DNA of 25,444 bases from WLWS01 sp964639535 (GCA_964639535.1 CAZXDV010000014.1:1-25444), one strand, 5' to 3'. Counted from the first letter of the stretch, positions 1 through 8,005 are shown. Notes: generated from the letters alone by a model not told the origin. Numbers and translations: made by a program.

Positions 1-2
1 AG

Positions 3-30
3 CTGGGGTACCAAATCAAAATTACCCCAG
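3..30. repeat. Inverted repeat, 8-bp arms
   Basis: CTGGGGTA at 3-10 is perfectly complementary to TACCCCAG at 23-30, with a 12-base AT-rich loop. No T-run follows on the plus strand, and the minus-strand continuation lies outside the window. It could be a terminator stem for a leftward transcript or an operator; the window edge prevents a decision. Confidence 0.4.
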
Positions 31-97
31 GTGTGCCTGCTGCCCCCTGGCAGGAAGCACAGCAAGCCCGGTGTGCCGATTCCTGTTTCAATAAAAT

Positions 98-113
98 AAG
101 TAAACACTTACTT
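98..113. promoter_or_regulatory. Operator-like 6-4-6 dyad
   Basis: AAGTAA-ACAC-TTACTT is a perfect 16-bp inverted repeat in an AT-rich stretch. Its 6-4-6 layout matches the three dyads around the TetR gene at 19.3-20.1 kb. The 9-mer TAAGTAAAC at 97-105 is also present, in reverse complement, in the third of those sites (20080-20088). It may be an operator for a TetR-type regulator of a gene lying to the left; the bound protein is unknown. Confidence 0.4.
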
Positions 114-445
114 TCTTTTAAAACTTTATTCATTAAAGGGTAGGCCAGGTGACCTAGCTGGATTATTGTCCTGGGCAAAACCGCTGTTTACCAGCATCTG
201 GTGATGGCAAGTGAACGTGGGGCCGCCATGTCATTACTGGATCCTGGCGCCCCGTCAAACAACGGGCACCGGGCCCCACTTCCCTGGCGCTTCCACAGGG
301 CAGGAGCAATGGTCAATATGCCCGCTGCTAAAAGCCGGGTTTGAACAAATTATGCTTTAAATACAGCATGTTACTGACTCTCCCGGCATCCCGCCTGCGT
401 TACTCCAGTGGGCCCCGGCCGGGCAGGCCCGGTGCGGCCTTGAGC

Positions 446-461
446 TGGCATCAAGCTTGCA
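446..461 (+). promoter_or_regulatory. Sigma-54 (-24/-12) promoter candidate
   Basis: TGGCATCAAGCTTGCA matches the sigma-54 consensus TGGCACG-N4-TTGCW at TGGCA and TTGCA. The invariant GG (447-448) and GC (459-460) are separated by exactly 10 bases. The start point would fall near 472, about 165 bases before the kinase gene. No sigma-70 promoter with proper spacing is obvious here; the nearby TATATA at 475-480 has no well-placed -35. An activator site was not identified. Confidence 0.55.
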
Positions 462-636
462 AAAGTAGAGTCGCTATATAAGGAATGAAAGATAAATCAA
501 GGGGAGGCTAAATATCCTGACTCCTCCAAACAGGGTAGAAACAAGCTCATTTCTGAGACGCTGTCCAAGGATGTGTAGACTGGACGCGATCCTTGTTGAA
601 TTACAAACCAGGCGAACAATTACCGGAGCGGCTTGA

Positions 637-3600
637 ATGACGAGTTCAGTAGCGAGAGAGCTACCCACCGATAACCTCTTTGAAGTTGCAGTGAATGCAT
701 CACCTACGGGGATGGTGCTGGTGGATGACAGCGGCCGGGTTGTACTCACCAATGCCAGGATAGAAGAAATATTCGGTTACAAGCCCGATGAACTCATCGG
801 TGAACCTATCCATAAACTGGTCCCCGAGCATTGCCGCCTGCATCATTCAGGACAGCTCGAGACTTATTTTAAAAATCCCGCTGCCCGGAAAATGGGAAGT
901 GAGAATTCCTCCCTGGCCGGGTTGAGAAAAGACGGTTCTGAATTTCCCGTAGAGATTGCCCTCAACCCGGTATATTCCGGCGGTCAGCTGCATGTCCTTG
1001 CTTCCATTATCGACCAGACAGAACGCAAGTTAACCGAGGAAAAGCTGGATCACTTTTCCAAGCTTGATCGCATCATGGTGGATGAGGCACCGATAGGAAT
1101 TGCCCTGGTAGACAAGCAGGGAAGATGGCTGCGTGTAAACACGGCGCTTTGCGAGATGCTGGGTTACACAAGGGATGAATTGATATCAGCCGATCTTTAT
1201 GAAATCACTCACGAGGAAGACAGGACCAGGGATGAGGACATCATACGTAAACTGGCCAGCCGGGAAGTGGAAGTGGGCAATTACAACAAGCGTTATCGCC
1301 ACCGGGATGGGCATTTCGTATGGATTAATATCCACTGCTCTGCGGTTTATGATGCTGATGGCAATGCCGAATTTTTTATCGGACAAATCCTGAATATCGA
1401 TGAGCAAGTCAGGGCAGAGCTGGTACAAAAGCAAAGAGAAGCTGAGCTAAGTTCATTCATTGAAAATATTCCCGGCATGGTGTCGATGAAAAATTCAAAC
1501 CTCGAATATACCCGGGTAAACCAGCACGCCCTGGAACTCTTTCAATTTGAGGAAGAAGATATTCTGGGTAAGCGTCATGAAGAGCTTTTTGAAAGAACAG
1601 ACAGCAATATCGACTGGAACATTGATACCAGGGTGCTTCAAAGTGGTGTTCCCCTGTCTGAGGAATGGACACGCCGAATTAAGGGACAGGAGAAAATATT
1701 TCAATCCCTGGTATTTCCCATTACCGGGGAAGATGGGGAAACAGCTTCAATTGGAACGATTTCCCTTGATGTCACTGAAAAAAAACAGGAGGAAAAAAAG
1801 CTTTACGAAGCCACGAGCTTGAACCGTGTCCTGGTGGATCATGCCCCGCTCGGTATTGCCCTGAGTGATCCGGAAGGCAACTGGATAAGGGTTAATGATG
1901 CTTTTTGCAAGATGCTGGGATATACCCAGGAAGAGCTGACCAACAGCAGTTTTTCTATGATAACGAGGGAAGATGAGATTGAAAAAGACCTCGATTACAT
2001 CAAGCGGCTGCTGGCCAGGGAAATCGATAGTTTCAGTGACGAAAAAAATTACGTCTGCAAGAACGGTAACATCATCCGTGTGAAACTTGATGTCTCGCGT
2101 GTCGACGACGAGTCTGGCATACCGAAGTACTTTGCCTGCCAGATAAGAGACATTACGGAACAGAGACTTGCTGAAGACAGGCTGAATAATCTCAGCTCCC
2201 AGTTTGCCGCCTACCTGGAACACAGCCCCGGGTATATCACCTTGAAAGATACCGGGCATCGTTACCTGCTCGGTAACAATGCCGTGGCAGAACTGCTGGG
2301 CACAACTCGTGAAGACTTAATCGGCAAGCGTGTAGGTGATTTTGTCGAACAGGAACTAGCCAACTCGATTGAGGACGTAGAAGCAGAGGTAATGAAAACG
2401 TTCGAGGAAGTAACAAACGAGCGATATCACAAGGACACTGGACGCGTAGTTCTTAGCACGGTTTTTCCTGTTATTGACAAGAACGGAAAACTGCTTTGTA
2501 CCGGTACAATTTCCGTGGATATCACGGAAAGAAAACAACAGGAAGAGGCCCAGGTTAGCCAGGCCCGAAAGCTTGAATTGCTTCAGCGAATTGCCGTACA
2601 GGTTAACCAGTCTGACGAACCGCAAGAGGCGATGCAAAATTGCCTTGATACGATTGGCAATTATATGAACTGGGAAGTGGGCCATATATACATCGTAAAT
2701 GAACAAGAAGGCGAAAAATCACGCCTTATTTCGTCCAACCTTTTCTATCTCAAGGATGAAGCGCGCTACAGGGACTTTTACCTGGCAACCAGGGACCTCG
2801 AGTATTCCGAGGGAAAGGGACTACCCGGAATCGTCTACCGGGATAAAAAAACAATATGGATCGATTCCGCGGCAACCAAGAAATCGTTTCCAAGGAAAAA
2901 AGTCGCCGATGAATGTGGACTCCGGGCCGGGGTTGGTTTCCCGGTTATGATTTCCAATGAGATCGCGGCTGTTTTTGAATTTTTCTCAAGTACCGATGTT
3001 CAACCCGATACCGAGATTGTTGAGCTGTTTCATTATGTAAGCAGCCAGCTGTCACCGATATTTGAAAGAAAACGCGCCAACCGTAGCATCGCAACCGCAT
3101 TGAAGCGGGTGAACTCACATATCTCCAATACTCCGCTTGCTGTAATTGAATTTGATCGAAACCTGAAGATAGTGCAATGGAACAGGACCGCGGAGGAAAC
3201 CTTTGGCTGGACCAGGGAAGAAGCCCTTGGAAACACACCGGTCGAGCTGGGTATGATCTTTGAAGAAGATCTTTCACGCATCCAGGACAGGGTTTTTAAA
3301 CCGATACTTAACGACGAGACCGTAAAAGCCGGAATTAAAAATCGCAACAACACGAAAAGTGGTGACGTACTTCACGTAGAGTGGTTTAACTCGAGCCTTA
3401 CCGATGAAAATGGTGAAGTGGTTTCAATGATAAGTTTTGCACTTGACAGGACTGGTGAAGTTGAAGCGCAGCAAAAGCTTTTTGAAAGCGAGGAACGTTT
3501 TGACCTCGCGGTATCCGCATCAAATTCCGGTATTTTTGACTGGGATGTTGGAAATGACAGCATATGGGCTTCACCAAAGCTTATTGACCTGTTTCAACTT

Positions 3601-4569
3601 CCTCGCGATAACAATCAAAAATTAACGGTAAAGGACGCGGCTAATTTTTTTCACCCGGATGATCAGCCATTATTTGAATCTCTCAAGCATGAATTGCTAA
3701 GCACCCCCATAGAAATCAACGCCGATTACAGGATAGTCGCACCAGATGGTAAAGTAACATGGGTAGAAGAAAACGCATTGAGCGTGGCGAATGACGACGG
3801 AAAAATATACCGTGTAGTCGGCACCTTTACAGACATTTCCGGACGCAAGAACGCTGAACAGGCGCTTAAGCAGTACACTGAAGATTTGAAACGCTCTAAT
3901 TCTGAGCTTGAACAATTCGCCTACGTGGCTTCACATGATTTACAGGAACCACTCAGAATGGTTGCCAGTTTTACCGACTTACTGGCAAAACGTTACTCTG
4001 AGCAACTTGATGATAAAGCGCTGGAATACATAGGGTACTCGGTTGACGGTGCAAAGCGAATGCAGCAGCTCATCAATGATTTACTCATGTACTCGCGCGT
4101 GGGAAGAGAGGACAAGCCCCACGAGAACGTAGATTTAAACCAGGTATTCCAGGATGCCAGGGATAATCTCCGACTGGCCATCGATGAAAAGTCCGCTTCA
4201 GTAAGCTCGGTGGAGTTACCCACGGTGAAGGGGGATAAGCAGCAACTGCTACAGCTATTTCAAAATCTCATTGGTAATGCCCTGAAGTACTCCAGGGAGA
4301 AGTCCACACCAGATATCCGGATAAGCTACAGCGCAAAAGACAACCAGCTACTGGAGATTTCCGTGAGTGACAATGGCATAGGCATAGCCCCGGAATTTGC
4401 CGACAAGATTTTTGTTATATTTAAACGATTGCATGGTAAGGGAGAGTACGGTGGTACGGGTATCGGACTCGCGATCTGTAAAAAAATTATCGAAAGGCAT
4501 GGCGGCAGTATATGGGTGGAGAGAAACCCGCCGCAGGGTTCAAGCTTCAAGTTCACGCTACCTGCCTGA
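637..4569 (+). CDS. Multi-PAS/GAF sensor histidine kinase
   Basis: A 1310-residue, apparently soluble sensor kinase; no membrane segment is visible. Domains by eye: PAS1 about 14-130, PAS2 139-261, PAS3 269-388, PAS4 393-515, PAS5 518-638, GAF 645-818, PAS6 821-948, PAS7 949-1077, HisKA 1078-1150 with phospho-acceptor H1100 in SHDLQEPLR, and HATPase_c about 1198-1310 with NALKY (N box), DNGIGIAP (G1) and GTGIGLAI (G2). PAS2 resembles PAS4 and PAS3 resembles PAS5, suggesting duplication of a two-domain block. The HisKA/ATPase type is that of Cph1-like kinases, which phosphorylate free-standing Rcp1-like receivers; such a receiver follows 50 bases downstream. Several PAS domains end in typical PAC motifs (for example DITERK). 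The ligand is not predictable from sequence. The ATG at 637 follows a weak GGAG-like site. A sigma-54 promoter candidate lies upstream. Confidence 0.95.
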   Translation: MTSSVARELPTDNLFEVAVNASPTGMVLVDDSGRVVLTNARIEEIFGYKPDELIGEPIHKLVPEHCRLHHSGQLETYFKNPAARKMGSENSSLAGLRKDGSEFPVEIALNPVYSGGQLHVLASIIDQTERKLTEEKLDHFSKLDRIMVDEAPIGIALVDKQGRWLRVNTALCEMLGYTRDELISADLYEITHEEDRTRDEDIIRKLASREVEVGNYNKRYRHRDGHFVWINIHCSAVYDADGNAEFFIGQILNIDEQVRAELVQKQREAELSSFIENIPGMVSMKNSNLEYTRVNQHALELFQFEEEDILGKRHEELFERTDSNIDWNIDTRVLQSGVPLSEEWTRRIKGQEKIFQSLVFPITGEDGETASIGTISLDVTEKKQEEKKLYEATSLNRVLVDHAPLGIALSDPEGNWIRVNDAFCKMLGYTQEELTNSSFSMITREDEIEKDLDYIKRLLAREIDSFSDEKNYVCKNGNIIRVKLDVSRVDDESGIPKYFACQIRDITEQRLAEDRLNNLSSQFAAYLEHSPGYITLKDTGHRYLLGNNAVAELLGTTREDLIGKRVGDFVEQELANSIEDVEAEVMKTFEEVTNERYHKDTGRVVLSTVFPVIDKNGKLLCTGTISVDITERKQQEEAQVSQARKLELLQRIAVQVNQSDEPQEAMQNCLDTIGNYMNWEVGHIYIVNEQEGEKSRLISSNLFYLKDEARYRDFYLATRDLEYSEGKGLPGIVYRDKKTIWIDSAATKKSFPRKKVADECGLRAGVGFPVMISNEIAAVFEFFSSTDVQPDTEIVELFHYVSSQLSPIFERKRANRSIATALKRVNSHISNTPLAVIEFDRNLKIVQWNRTAEETFGWTREEALGNTPVELGMIFEEDLSRIQDRVFKPILNDETVKAGIKNRNNTKSGDVLHVEWFNSSLTDENGEVVSMISFALDRTGEVEAQQKLFESEERFDLAVSASNSGIFDWDVGNDSIWASPKLIDLFQLPRDNNQKLTVKDAANFFHPDDQPLFESLKHELLSTPIEINADYRIVAPDGKVTWVEENALSVANDDGKIYRVVGTFTDISGRKNAEQALKQYTEDLKRSNSELEQFAYVASHDLQEPLRMVASFTDLLAKRYSEQLDDKALEYIGYSVDGAKRMQQLINDLLMYSRVGREDKPHENVDLNQVFQDARDNLRLAIDEKSASVSSVELPTVKGDKQQLLQLFQNLIGNALKYSREKSTPDIRISYSAKDNQLLEISVSDNGIGIAPEFADKIFVIFKRLHGKGEYGGTGIGLAICKKIIERHGGSIWVERNPPQGSSFKFTLPA

Positions 4570-4619
4570 CAGTGGTAAGATAGTTAACTATTTATTAGAC
4601 ATAACCAGGTTCAAATAAA

Positions 4620-5069
4620 ATGGCCAAGAAATTTAATGGTGTACCTGCAACAATCCTGCTGGTTGAAGATAACGATGCTGACGTTATCCTGGCAGAGGAA
4701 GCCCTGGGTGATGGAAGGATCAGAAACGAAGTCCATAGGGTAAAGGACGGCCTCGAGGCGCTGGATTTTCTTAACCGCGCGGGGGACTATGCAGATGCAC
4801 CGCGACCTGATGTGATCCTGCTTGATTTGAACATGCCGAGAATGGATGGAAGAGAATTCCTTGAAGCTATCAAGGATGACAATGAGAAAAAATCCATACC
4901 CATTATCGTACTCACTACATCGGAAGCTGAAACTGATGTAGCGAAGTCCTATGATCTCAACGTGAATTGTTATATTCAGAAACCCGTTGGGTTCAGTGAC
5001 TTTGTTTCAATTGTCCACGCTATCGAACACTTCTGGTTTTCAGTTGTTAGCCTGCCCGACTACAGCTGA
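4620..5069 (+). CDS. Single-domain response regulator (Rcp1-like)
   Basis: A 149-residue receiver domain with no output domain. The acidic pocket is E16/D17, the phospho-acceptor is D69 in LLDLNMP, the switch threonine is T99 or T100, and the conserved lysine is K121 in QKPVGF. The family is that of Rcp1, the partner of the phytochrome kinase Cph1, which acts by phosphotransfer or protein contact rather than by binding DNA. It is the likely partner of the preceding kinase: same strand, 50-base gap. No clear Shine-Dalgarno sequence precedes the ATG. A perfect 12-bp palindrome (ATAGTTAACTAT, 4580-4591) sits in the gap; its role is unclear. Confidence 0.93.
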   Translation: MAKKFNGVPATILLVEDNDADVILAEEALGDGRIRNEVHRVKDGLEALDFLNRAGDYADAPRPDVILLDLNMPRMDGREFLEAIKDDNEKKSIPIIVLTTSEAETDVAKSYDLNVNCYIQKPVGFSDFVSIVHAIEHFWFSVVSLPDYS

Positions 5070-5095
5070 GAACAAATTTAGCTCATGTTCTTTTT
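5069..5095 (+). terminator. Weak intrinsic terminator after the response regulator
   Basis: AGAACA (5069-5074) pairs with TGTTCT (5086-5091) around an 11-base loop, and four more T residues follow. The stem is short and AT-rich, so efficiency is doubtful. It overlaps the stop codon region of the convergent transglycosylase gene. Confidence 0.4.
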
Positions 5096-5686
5096 GTACT
5101 CGCGGTAATAGTCGATAACTTTCTTCACGTAATTCCGGGTCTCCTTGTAAGGCGGCACCTTGTTGCCATGGCGTTTTACCGCACCTTCTCCGGCATTGTA
5201 GGCAGCCAGCGCAAGCACAAGGTTATTGTTGAACATGTTCAACAGGTCCCTGAGGTAACGAGAGCCGCCACTCACATTCGAGGAAGGATTGCGCCTGTTG
5301 TTTACACCGTAACGCCGAGCCGTCTCTGGCATCAATTGCATCAGGCCGACAGCACCGGCGCGGGAAATGGCATTTGGGTCATAGGCAGACTCTGCCGTGA
5401 TGACGGCATGCAAAAGTGACCTTGGTAATCCGTATTGACTGGCATAATAGTCAATGGTGGAACTGAATTTCTTCTGGTTCTGGGTAAACTTGTCGTAATC
5501 GATGTTACTTTTTTTCTCTTCCCAACCCTTCCAGGTTTTAACCAGTAACTTGTATTTTTCGTTTTTGGGCTTATCTGTAAGGATAACGCGCCCATGCTTG
5601 TCGACGTACTTGTAGATGTCAGCATGGACAGGCTGCATAACCAGCAATACGGTACACAGGCAAAATGCAAGAAAGTGGAATTGCAT
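5078..5686 (-). CDS. Secreted lytic transglycosylase (SLT domain, DUF4124 N-terminus)
   Basis: About 202 residues starting at the ATG at 5686. A longer frame reaches 5791, but only from 5686 does the protein begin with a signal peptide (MQFHFLAFCLCTVLL..., probable cleavage after VHA at residue 22). Residues 23-50 look like a DUF4124 module (DIYKYVDKHGRVILTDKP). Residues about 78-190 form a Slt70-type lysozyme-like domain with catalytic E99 in ITAESAYDPNA, the GLMQLMPETA motif, and LALAAYNAGEGAV. Enzymes of this family cleave the MurNAc-GlcNAc bond of peptidoglycan in the periplasm, forming 1,6-anhydro ends. The gene is convergent with the response regulator and divergent from the DUF3291 gene. 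Spacing gives no sign of an operon. Confidence 0.93.
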   Translation of the reverse strand: MQFHFLAFCLCTVLLVMQPVHADIYKYVDKHGRVILTDKPKNEKYKLLVKTWKGWEEKKSNIDYDKFTQNQKKFSSTIDYYASQYGLPRSLLHAVITAESAYDPNAISRAGAVGLMQLMPETARRYGVNNRRNPSSNVSGGSRYLRDLLNMFNNNLVLALAAYNAGEGAVKRHGNKVPPYKETRNYVKKVIDYYREYKKNMS

Positions 5687-5866
5687 GGAGTCTATTCTCA
5701 AGCTTTTTCCAAGGTTTGGATGATAACTATATAACAAATATGGTATTAATAGAACATGGTCAACGCTGGCAGCAAAGGGGCAAGAACGCACCCGGTACCG
5801 CAGAAGGTAGCAATTAAAGGTTTACCGGCTAAATTACATCAATACATTTAAAAACTTATTTCCATC

Positions 5867-6343
5867 ATGAGTGAATTTCATCTCGCACAACTTAATATCG
5901 CTCAAATGCAGACGCCAATCGATGACCCGGCAATGAAAGATTTCGTCGACAACCTGGAAGGCGTCAACAAGATTGCAGAGAGCAGTCCCGGCTATGTATG
6001 GCGCCTGCAAACTGACGAGGGAGACGCCACGGCGATCCGAATTTTTGGTAGCGATATGCTGCTGGTGAACATGTCGGTCTGGGAAAGTGTCGAGCAACTC
6101 AAATCGTTTGTCTATGAGTCCTTTCACCTTGAATTACTCAAGCGGAAAAAGGAATGGTTTAGCAAGTTTGACAAGGCCTACCAGGTCATGTGGTGGATCA
6201 GGGCTGGTACCGAGCCTTCTATCGAGGAAGCCGAGAGACGACTTGTTTATTTACAGGAAAATTCAGAAAGCCCTTACGCTTTCAGTTTTCGTCAAAGCTT
6301 TCCACCTTCCGAGGATCACCTGGTACTACCCGAGCACAAGTAA
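5867..6343 (+). CDS. DUF3291 domain protein
   Basis: A 158-residue soluble protein that reads as a DUF3291 member: it opens MSEFHLAQLNIAQM, has the VWRLQTDEGDAT segment, a VNMSVWESVEQLKSFVY block, and the AYQVMWWIRAGTEPSIEEA block typical of the family. The family is thought to share the ferredoxin-like dimeric alpha/beta barrel fold of antibiotic-biosynthesis monooxygenases, but its reaction is unknown, so no function is assigned. Its 3' end overlaps the convergent TauE gene by 18 bases. The ATG at 5867 has no strong ribosome binding site. Confidence 0.85.
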   Translation: MSEFHLAQLNIAQMQTPIDDPAMKDFVDNLEGVNKIAESSPGYVWRLQTDEGDATAIRIFGSDMLLVNMSVWESVEQLKSFVYESFHLELLKRKKEWFSKFDKAYQVMWWIRAGTEPSIEEAERRLVYLQENSESPYAFSFRQSFPPSEDHLVLPEHK

Positions 6344-7078
6344 AAGCCAGGTAGAGCGGCAAAGAAGATAGGCACCCAGTAGTGCCAGGCATGTGTCAAA
6401 CACAAGCTGGAATTTCTCTGCATCGATATTTTTTCGAACGTGTCTTCCAAGATACATTCCGGCAAATGCCGGCAAAAGTACCACGAGGGATAGCAGGCCA
6501 TTTTCCATTGACAAGAGCTCGTGCCTTTGTAATGAAATGGCCAGGGCGATAGAAGACATCGTGAAAAATATTCCCATTGCCTGGATCAAGGTATCCCTTC
6601 TAAACCCAATCGCTCTCATGTAAAGGAGAGATGGCACAAGATAGACCCCTGTCGTCCCTGTAATAAAGCCATTAAGTGGCGCCAGGAGTATGCTTGCAGC
6701 CGGTTCATACTTCGCAGGGATGGTCGGCTCATAATCAAGGAAGCGTGTTAGTGCAAATCCCAGTAACACCAACCCAAGCAAGGCCGTCAGCCAGTTCACA
6801 TTTACTGTCACCAGCAGGAAAGAGCTGAGAAGCACAGTGATTACACTCACCAGGAAATAGAACCACATGCGTTTCACAATCTCGCGAAAATGTTCTCCAT
6901 CTATTGCCTGCCATATATTGGTAATGACAGAGGGCAGGATGGTAAGAGGAAGCGCATCATGTAAACCGATAAATAGCGTCAGGAGAACCAGTGCAACCAG
7001 GGGGAAGCCAAAGCCCACCATGCCCTTGATGACACCGGCAAAAAGGAAAATAAATCCCGACAATACAAAAGTTTCCAT
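6326..7078 (-). CDS. TauE/SafE family membrane permease
   Basis: A 250-residue polytopic inner-membrane protein with about eight hydrophobic segments in two halves. Family features include the N-terminal FLFAGVIKGMVGFGFPL and the second-repeat LNGFITGTTGVYLVPSLLYM, both glycine-rich turns. TauE/SafE proteins are proposed exporters of sulfite, sulfoacetate or other organosulfur anions; the substrate here cannot be told from sequence or neighbours. The ATG at 7078 is preceded by GGAG at a suitable distance (minus strand, near 7090). The 3' end overlaps the convergent DUF3291 gene by 18 bases. The start is divergent from the NUDIX-ATL operon, with an 87-base shared promoter region. Confidence 0.9.
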   Translation of the reverse strand: METFVLSGFIFLFAGVIKGMVGFGFPLVALVLLTLFIGLHDALPLTILPSVITNIWQAIDGEHFREIVKRMWFYFLVSVITVLLSSFLLVTVNVNWLTALLGLVLLGFALTRFLDYEPTIPAKYEPAASILLAPLNGFITGTTGVYLVPSLLYMRAIGFRRDTLIQAMGIFFTMSSIALAISLQRHELLSMENGLLSLVVLLPAFAGMYLGRHVRKNIDAEKFQLVFDTCLALLGAYLLCRSTWLLLVLG

Positions 7079-7152
7079 GGGTAAATTCTCCGGGAATTAC
7101 TGTAAACAGGCAATTTTTCCGTAAATAAACATGCGATTCAGTGTCGATGGTT

Positions 7153-7158
7153 TATTAT
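7153..7158 (+). promoter_or_regulatory. Possible -10 element; leaderless start of the NUDIX-ATL gene
   Basis: TATTAT ends 7 bases before the ATG at 7166, so a transcript from it would begin at or within a base or two of the start codon. No Shine-Dalgarno sequence is visible upstream of this ATG. No good -35 is present at 17 bases, so the call is weak. A 12-codon ORF (7131-7169) ends in a TGA overlapping the ATG and could be an alternative, translationally coupled arrangement. Confidence 0.3.
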
Positions 7159-7165
7159 ACGTGTT

Positions 7166-8002
7166 ATGAAATTCTGTCCTCTTTGCACCAGTGAACTGGT
7201 GGAGAAATATTTAAGCGACGCGATGCGGATGGCCTGTCCTGCGGAGGATTGTGAATTTGTACACTGGGATAACCCAACTCCTGTAGTCGCAGTTGTCGTT
7301 GAGCACAGGGGGGAGATTGTCCTGGCTAACAACTATGCATGGCCTGAACATATCTTCTCGGTGATAACCGGCTTCCTGGAAAAAAAGGAATCCGCTGCAG
7401 AAGGTGCGGCCAGGGAAGTAAAGGAAGAACTTGGCCTGACTGCAGTGCACACTGAACTTATAGATATATATCCGTTTGCCAGGATGAACCAGATCATCAT
7501 GGGATATTTCGTCAGGGCGAAGGGCAAAATTCAACTCAACGAGGAATTGCGCAGTTATAAACATGTCAGGGCAGAAGATCTTTTTACATGGGATTCTGCG
7601 ACCGGCTATATACTCAGGGACTGGTTGAATTCACAGGGTTTTAATCCACCGGAAAAAAACCTTTTCAAGGCGCTTCAAAAGAAAACGCAGCGCAGCCAGC
7701 TTTACCAGAGAATAGATGAGCTGGTATGCCAGATACCCGAGGGTCAACTTGCTACTTACGGGCAAATTGCAAAAATTCTTGGCGGCTGTGGTGCAAGACA
7801 GGTAGGTTATGCCATGTCCTCGCTGGATGAGGGGTCAGATGTGCCCTGGCAAAGAGTTATCAATAGCCAGGGACAAATCAGCACACGCAACAGTAGCGAT
7901 GGTCACACGCTACAGCGTATTATTCTCGAAGAAGAGGGCATTGAGTTCAACGACAGGGGCAAGGTAGATCTTGAACGATATCGCTGGTTGGGACCAGCTT
8001 GA
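7166..8002 (+). CDS. NUDIX hydrolase fused to an alkyltransferase-like (ATL) domain
   Basis: A 278-residue two-part protein. Residues 1-34 carry a zinc-ribbon-like cluster (C4, C7, C24, C29), and residues 38-150 a NUDIX fold with an intact Nudix box at 69-91 (G-x5-E-x7-REVKEELGL), which binds metal and hydrolyses nucleoside-diphosphate-X bonds. Residues about 178-278 match the DNA-binding domain of O6-alkylguanine transferases: PEGQLATYGQIAKI, the arginine finger R211 in ARQVGYAM, and PWQRVINSQGQIS, where tryptophan (W228) replaces the catalytic cysteine. That replacement is diagnostic of ATL proteins, which bind O6-alkylguanine and recruit nucleotide excision repair instead of removing the alkyl group. 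The frame runs through both parts without a break. It is first of four closely spaced genes with a channel, a GST and a DUF423 protein. Pool cleaning coupled to damage recognition is inferred. Confidence 0.88.
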   Translation: MKFCPLCTSELVEKYLSDAMRMACPAEDCEFVHWDNPTPVVAVVVEHRGEIVLANNYAWPEHIFSVITGFLEKKESAAEGAAREVKEELGLTAVHTELIDIYPFARMNQIIMGYFVRAKGKIQLNEELRSYKHVRAEDLFTWDSATGYILRDWLNSQGFNPPEKNLFKALQKKTQRSQLYQRIDELVCQIPEGQLATYGQIAKILGGCGARQVGYAMSSLDEGSDVPWQRVINSQGQISTRNSSDGHTLQRIILEEEGIEFNDRGKVDLERYRWLGPA

Positions 8003-8005
8003 ATT

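Larger units (their letters stand above)
1..636. other. Gene-free left intergenic region
   Basis: No convincing gene is visible before the kinase. Frame 1 is open from the window edge to a TAA at 97-99 (32 codons); this could be the tail of a gene lying to the left, but nothing in it is recognisable. The stretch from about 215 to 445 is GC-rich, with several small GC hairpins and no T-run after them. A 46-codon ORF at 204-344 lacks a good ribosome binding site. The region does hold a hairpin at the left edge, a 6-4-6 dyad at 98-113, and a sigma-54 promoter candidate at 446-461 that would give the kinase a leader of about 160 bases. Confidence 0.6.

Noticed and set aside
204..344. 46-codon plus-strand ORF in the left intergenic region
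   Set aside because: Weak ribosome binding site, no recognisable motif, and a composition like that of the surrounding GC-rich noncoding sequence.
421..445. GC-rich hairpin (CCGGG-CAGG-CCCGG) as a terminator
   Set aside because: No T-run follows the stem on the plus strand, so it does not look like an intrinsic terminator.
5687..5791. N-terminal extension of the lytic transglycosylase
   Set aside because: It would bury the signal peptide behind 35 unrelated residues; the ATG at 5686 gives a normal secreted start.
7138..7165. TATTAT region as a full sigma-70 promoter
   Set aside because: No acceptable -35 hexamer lies 15-19 bases upstream; it is kept only as a weak -10 candidate.
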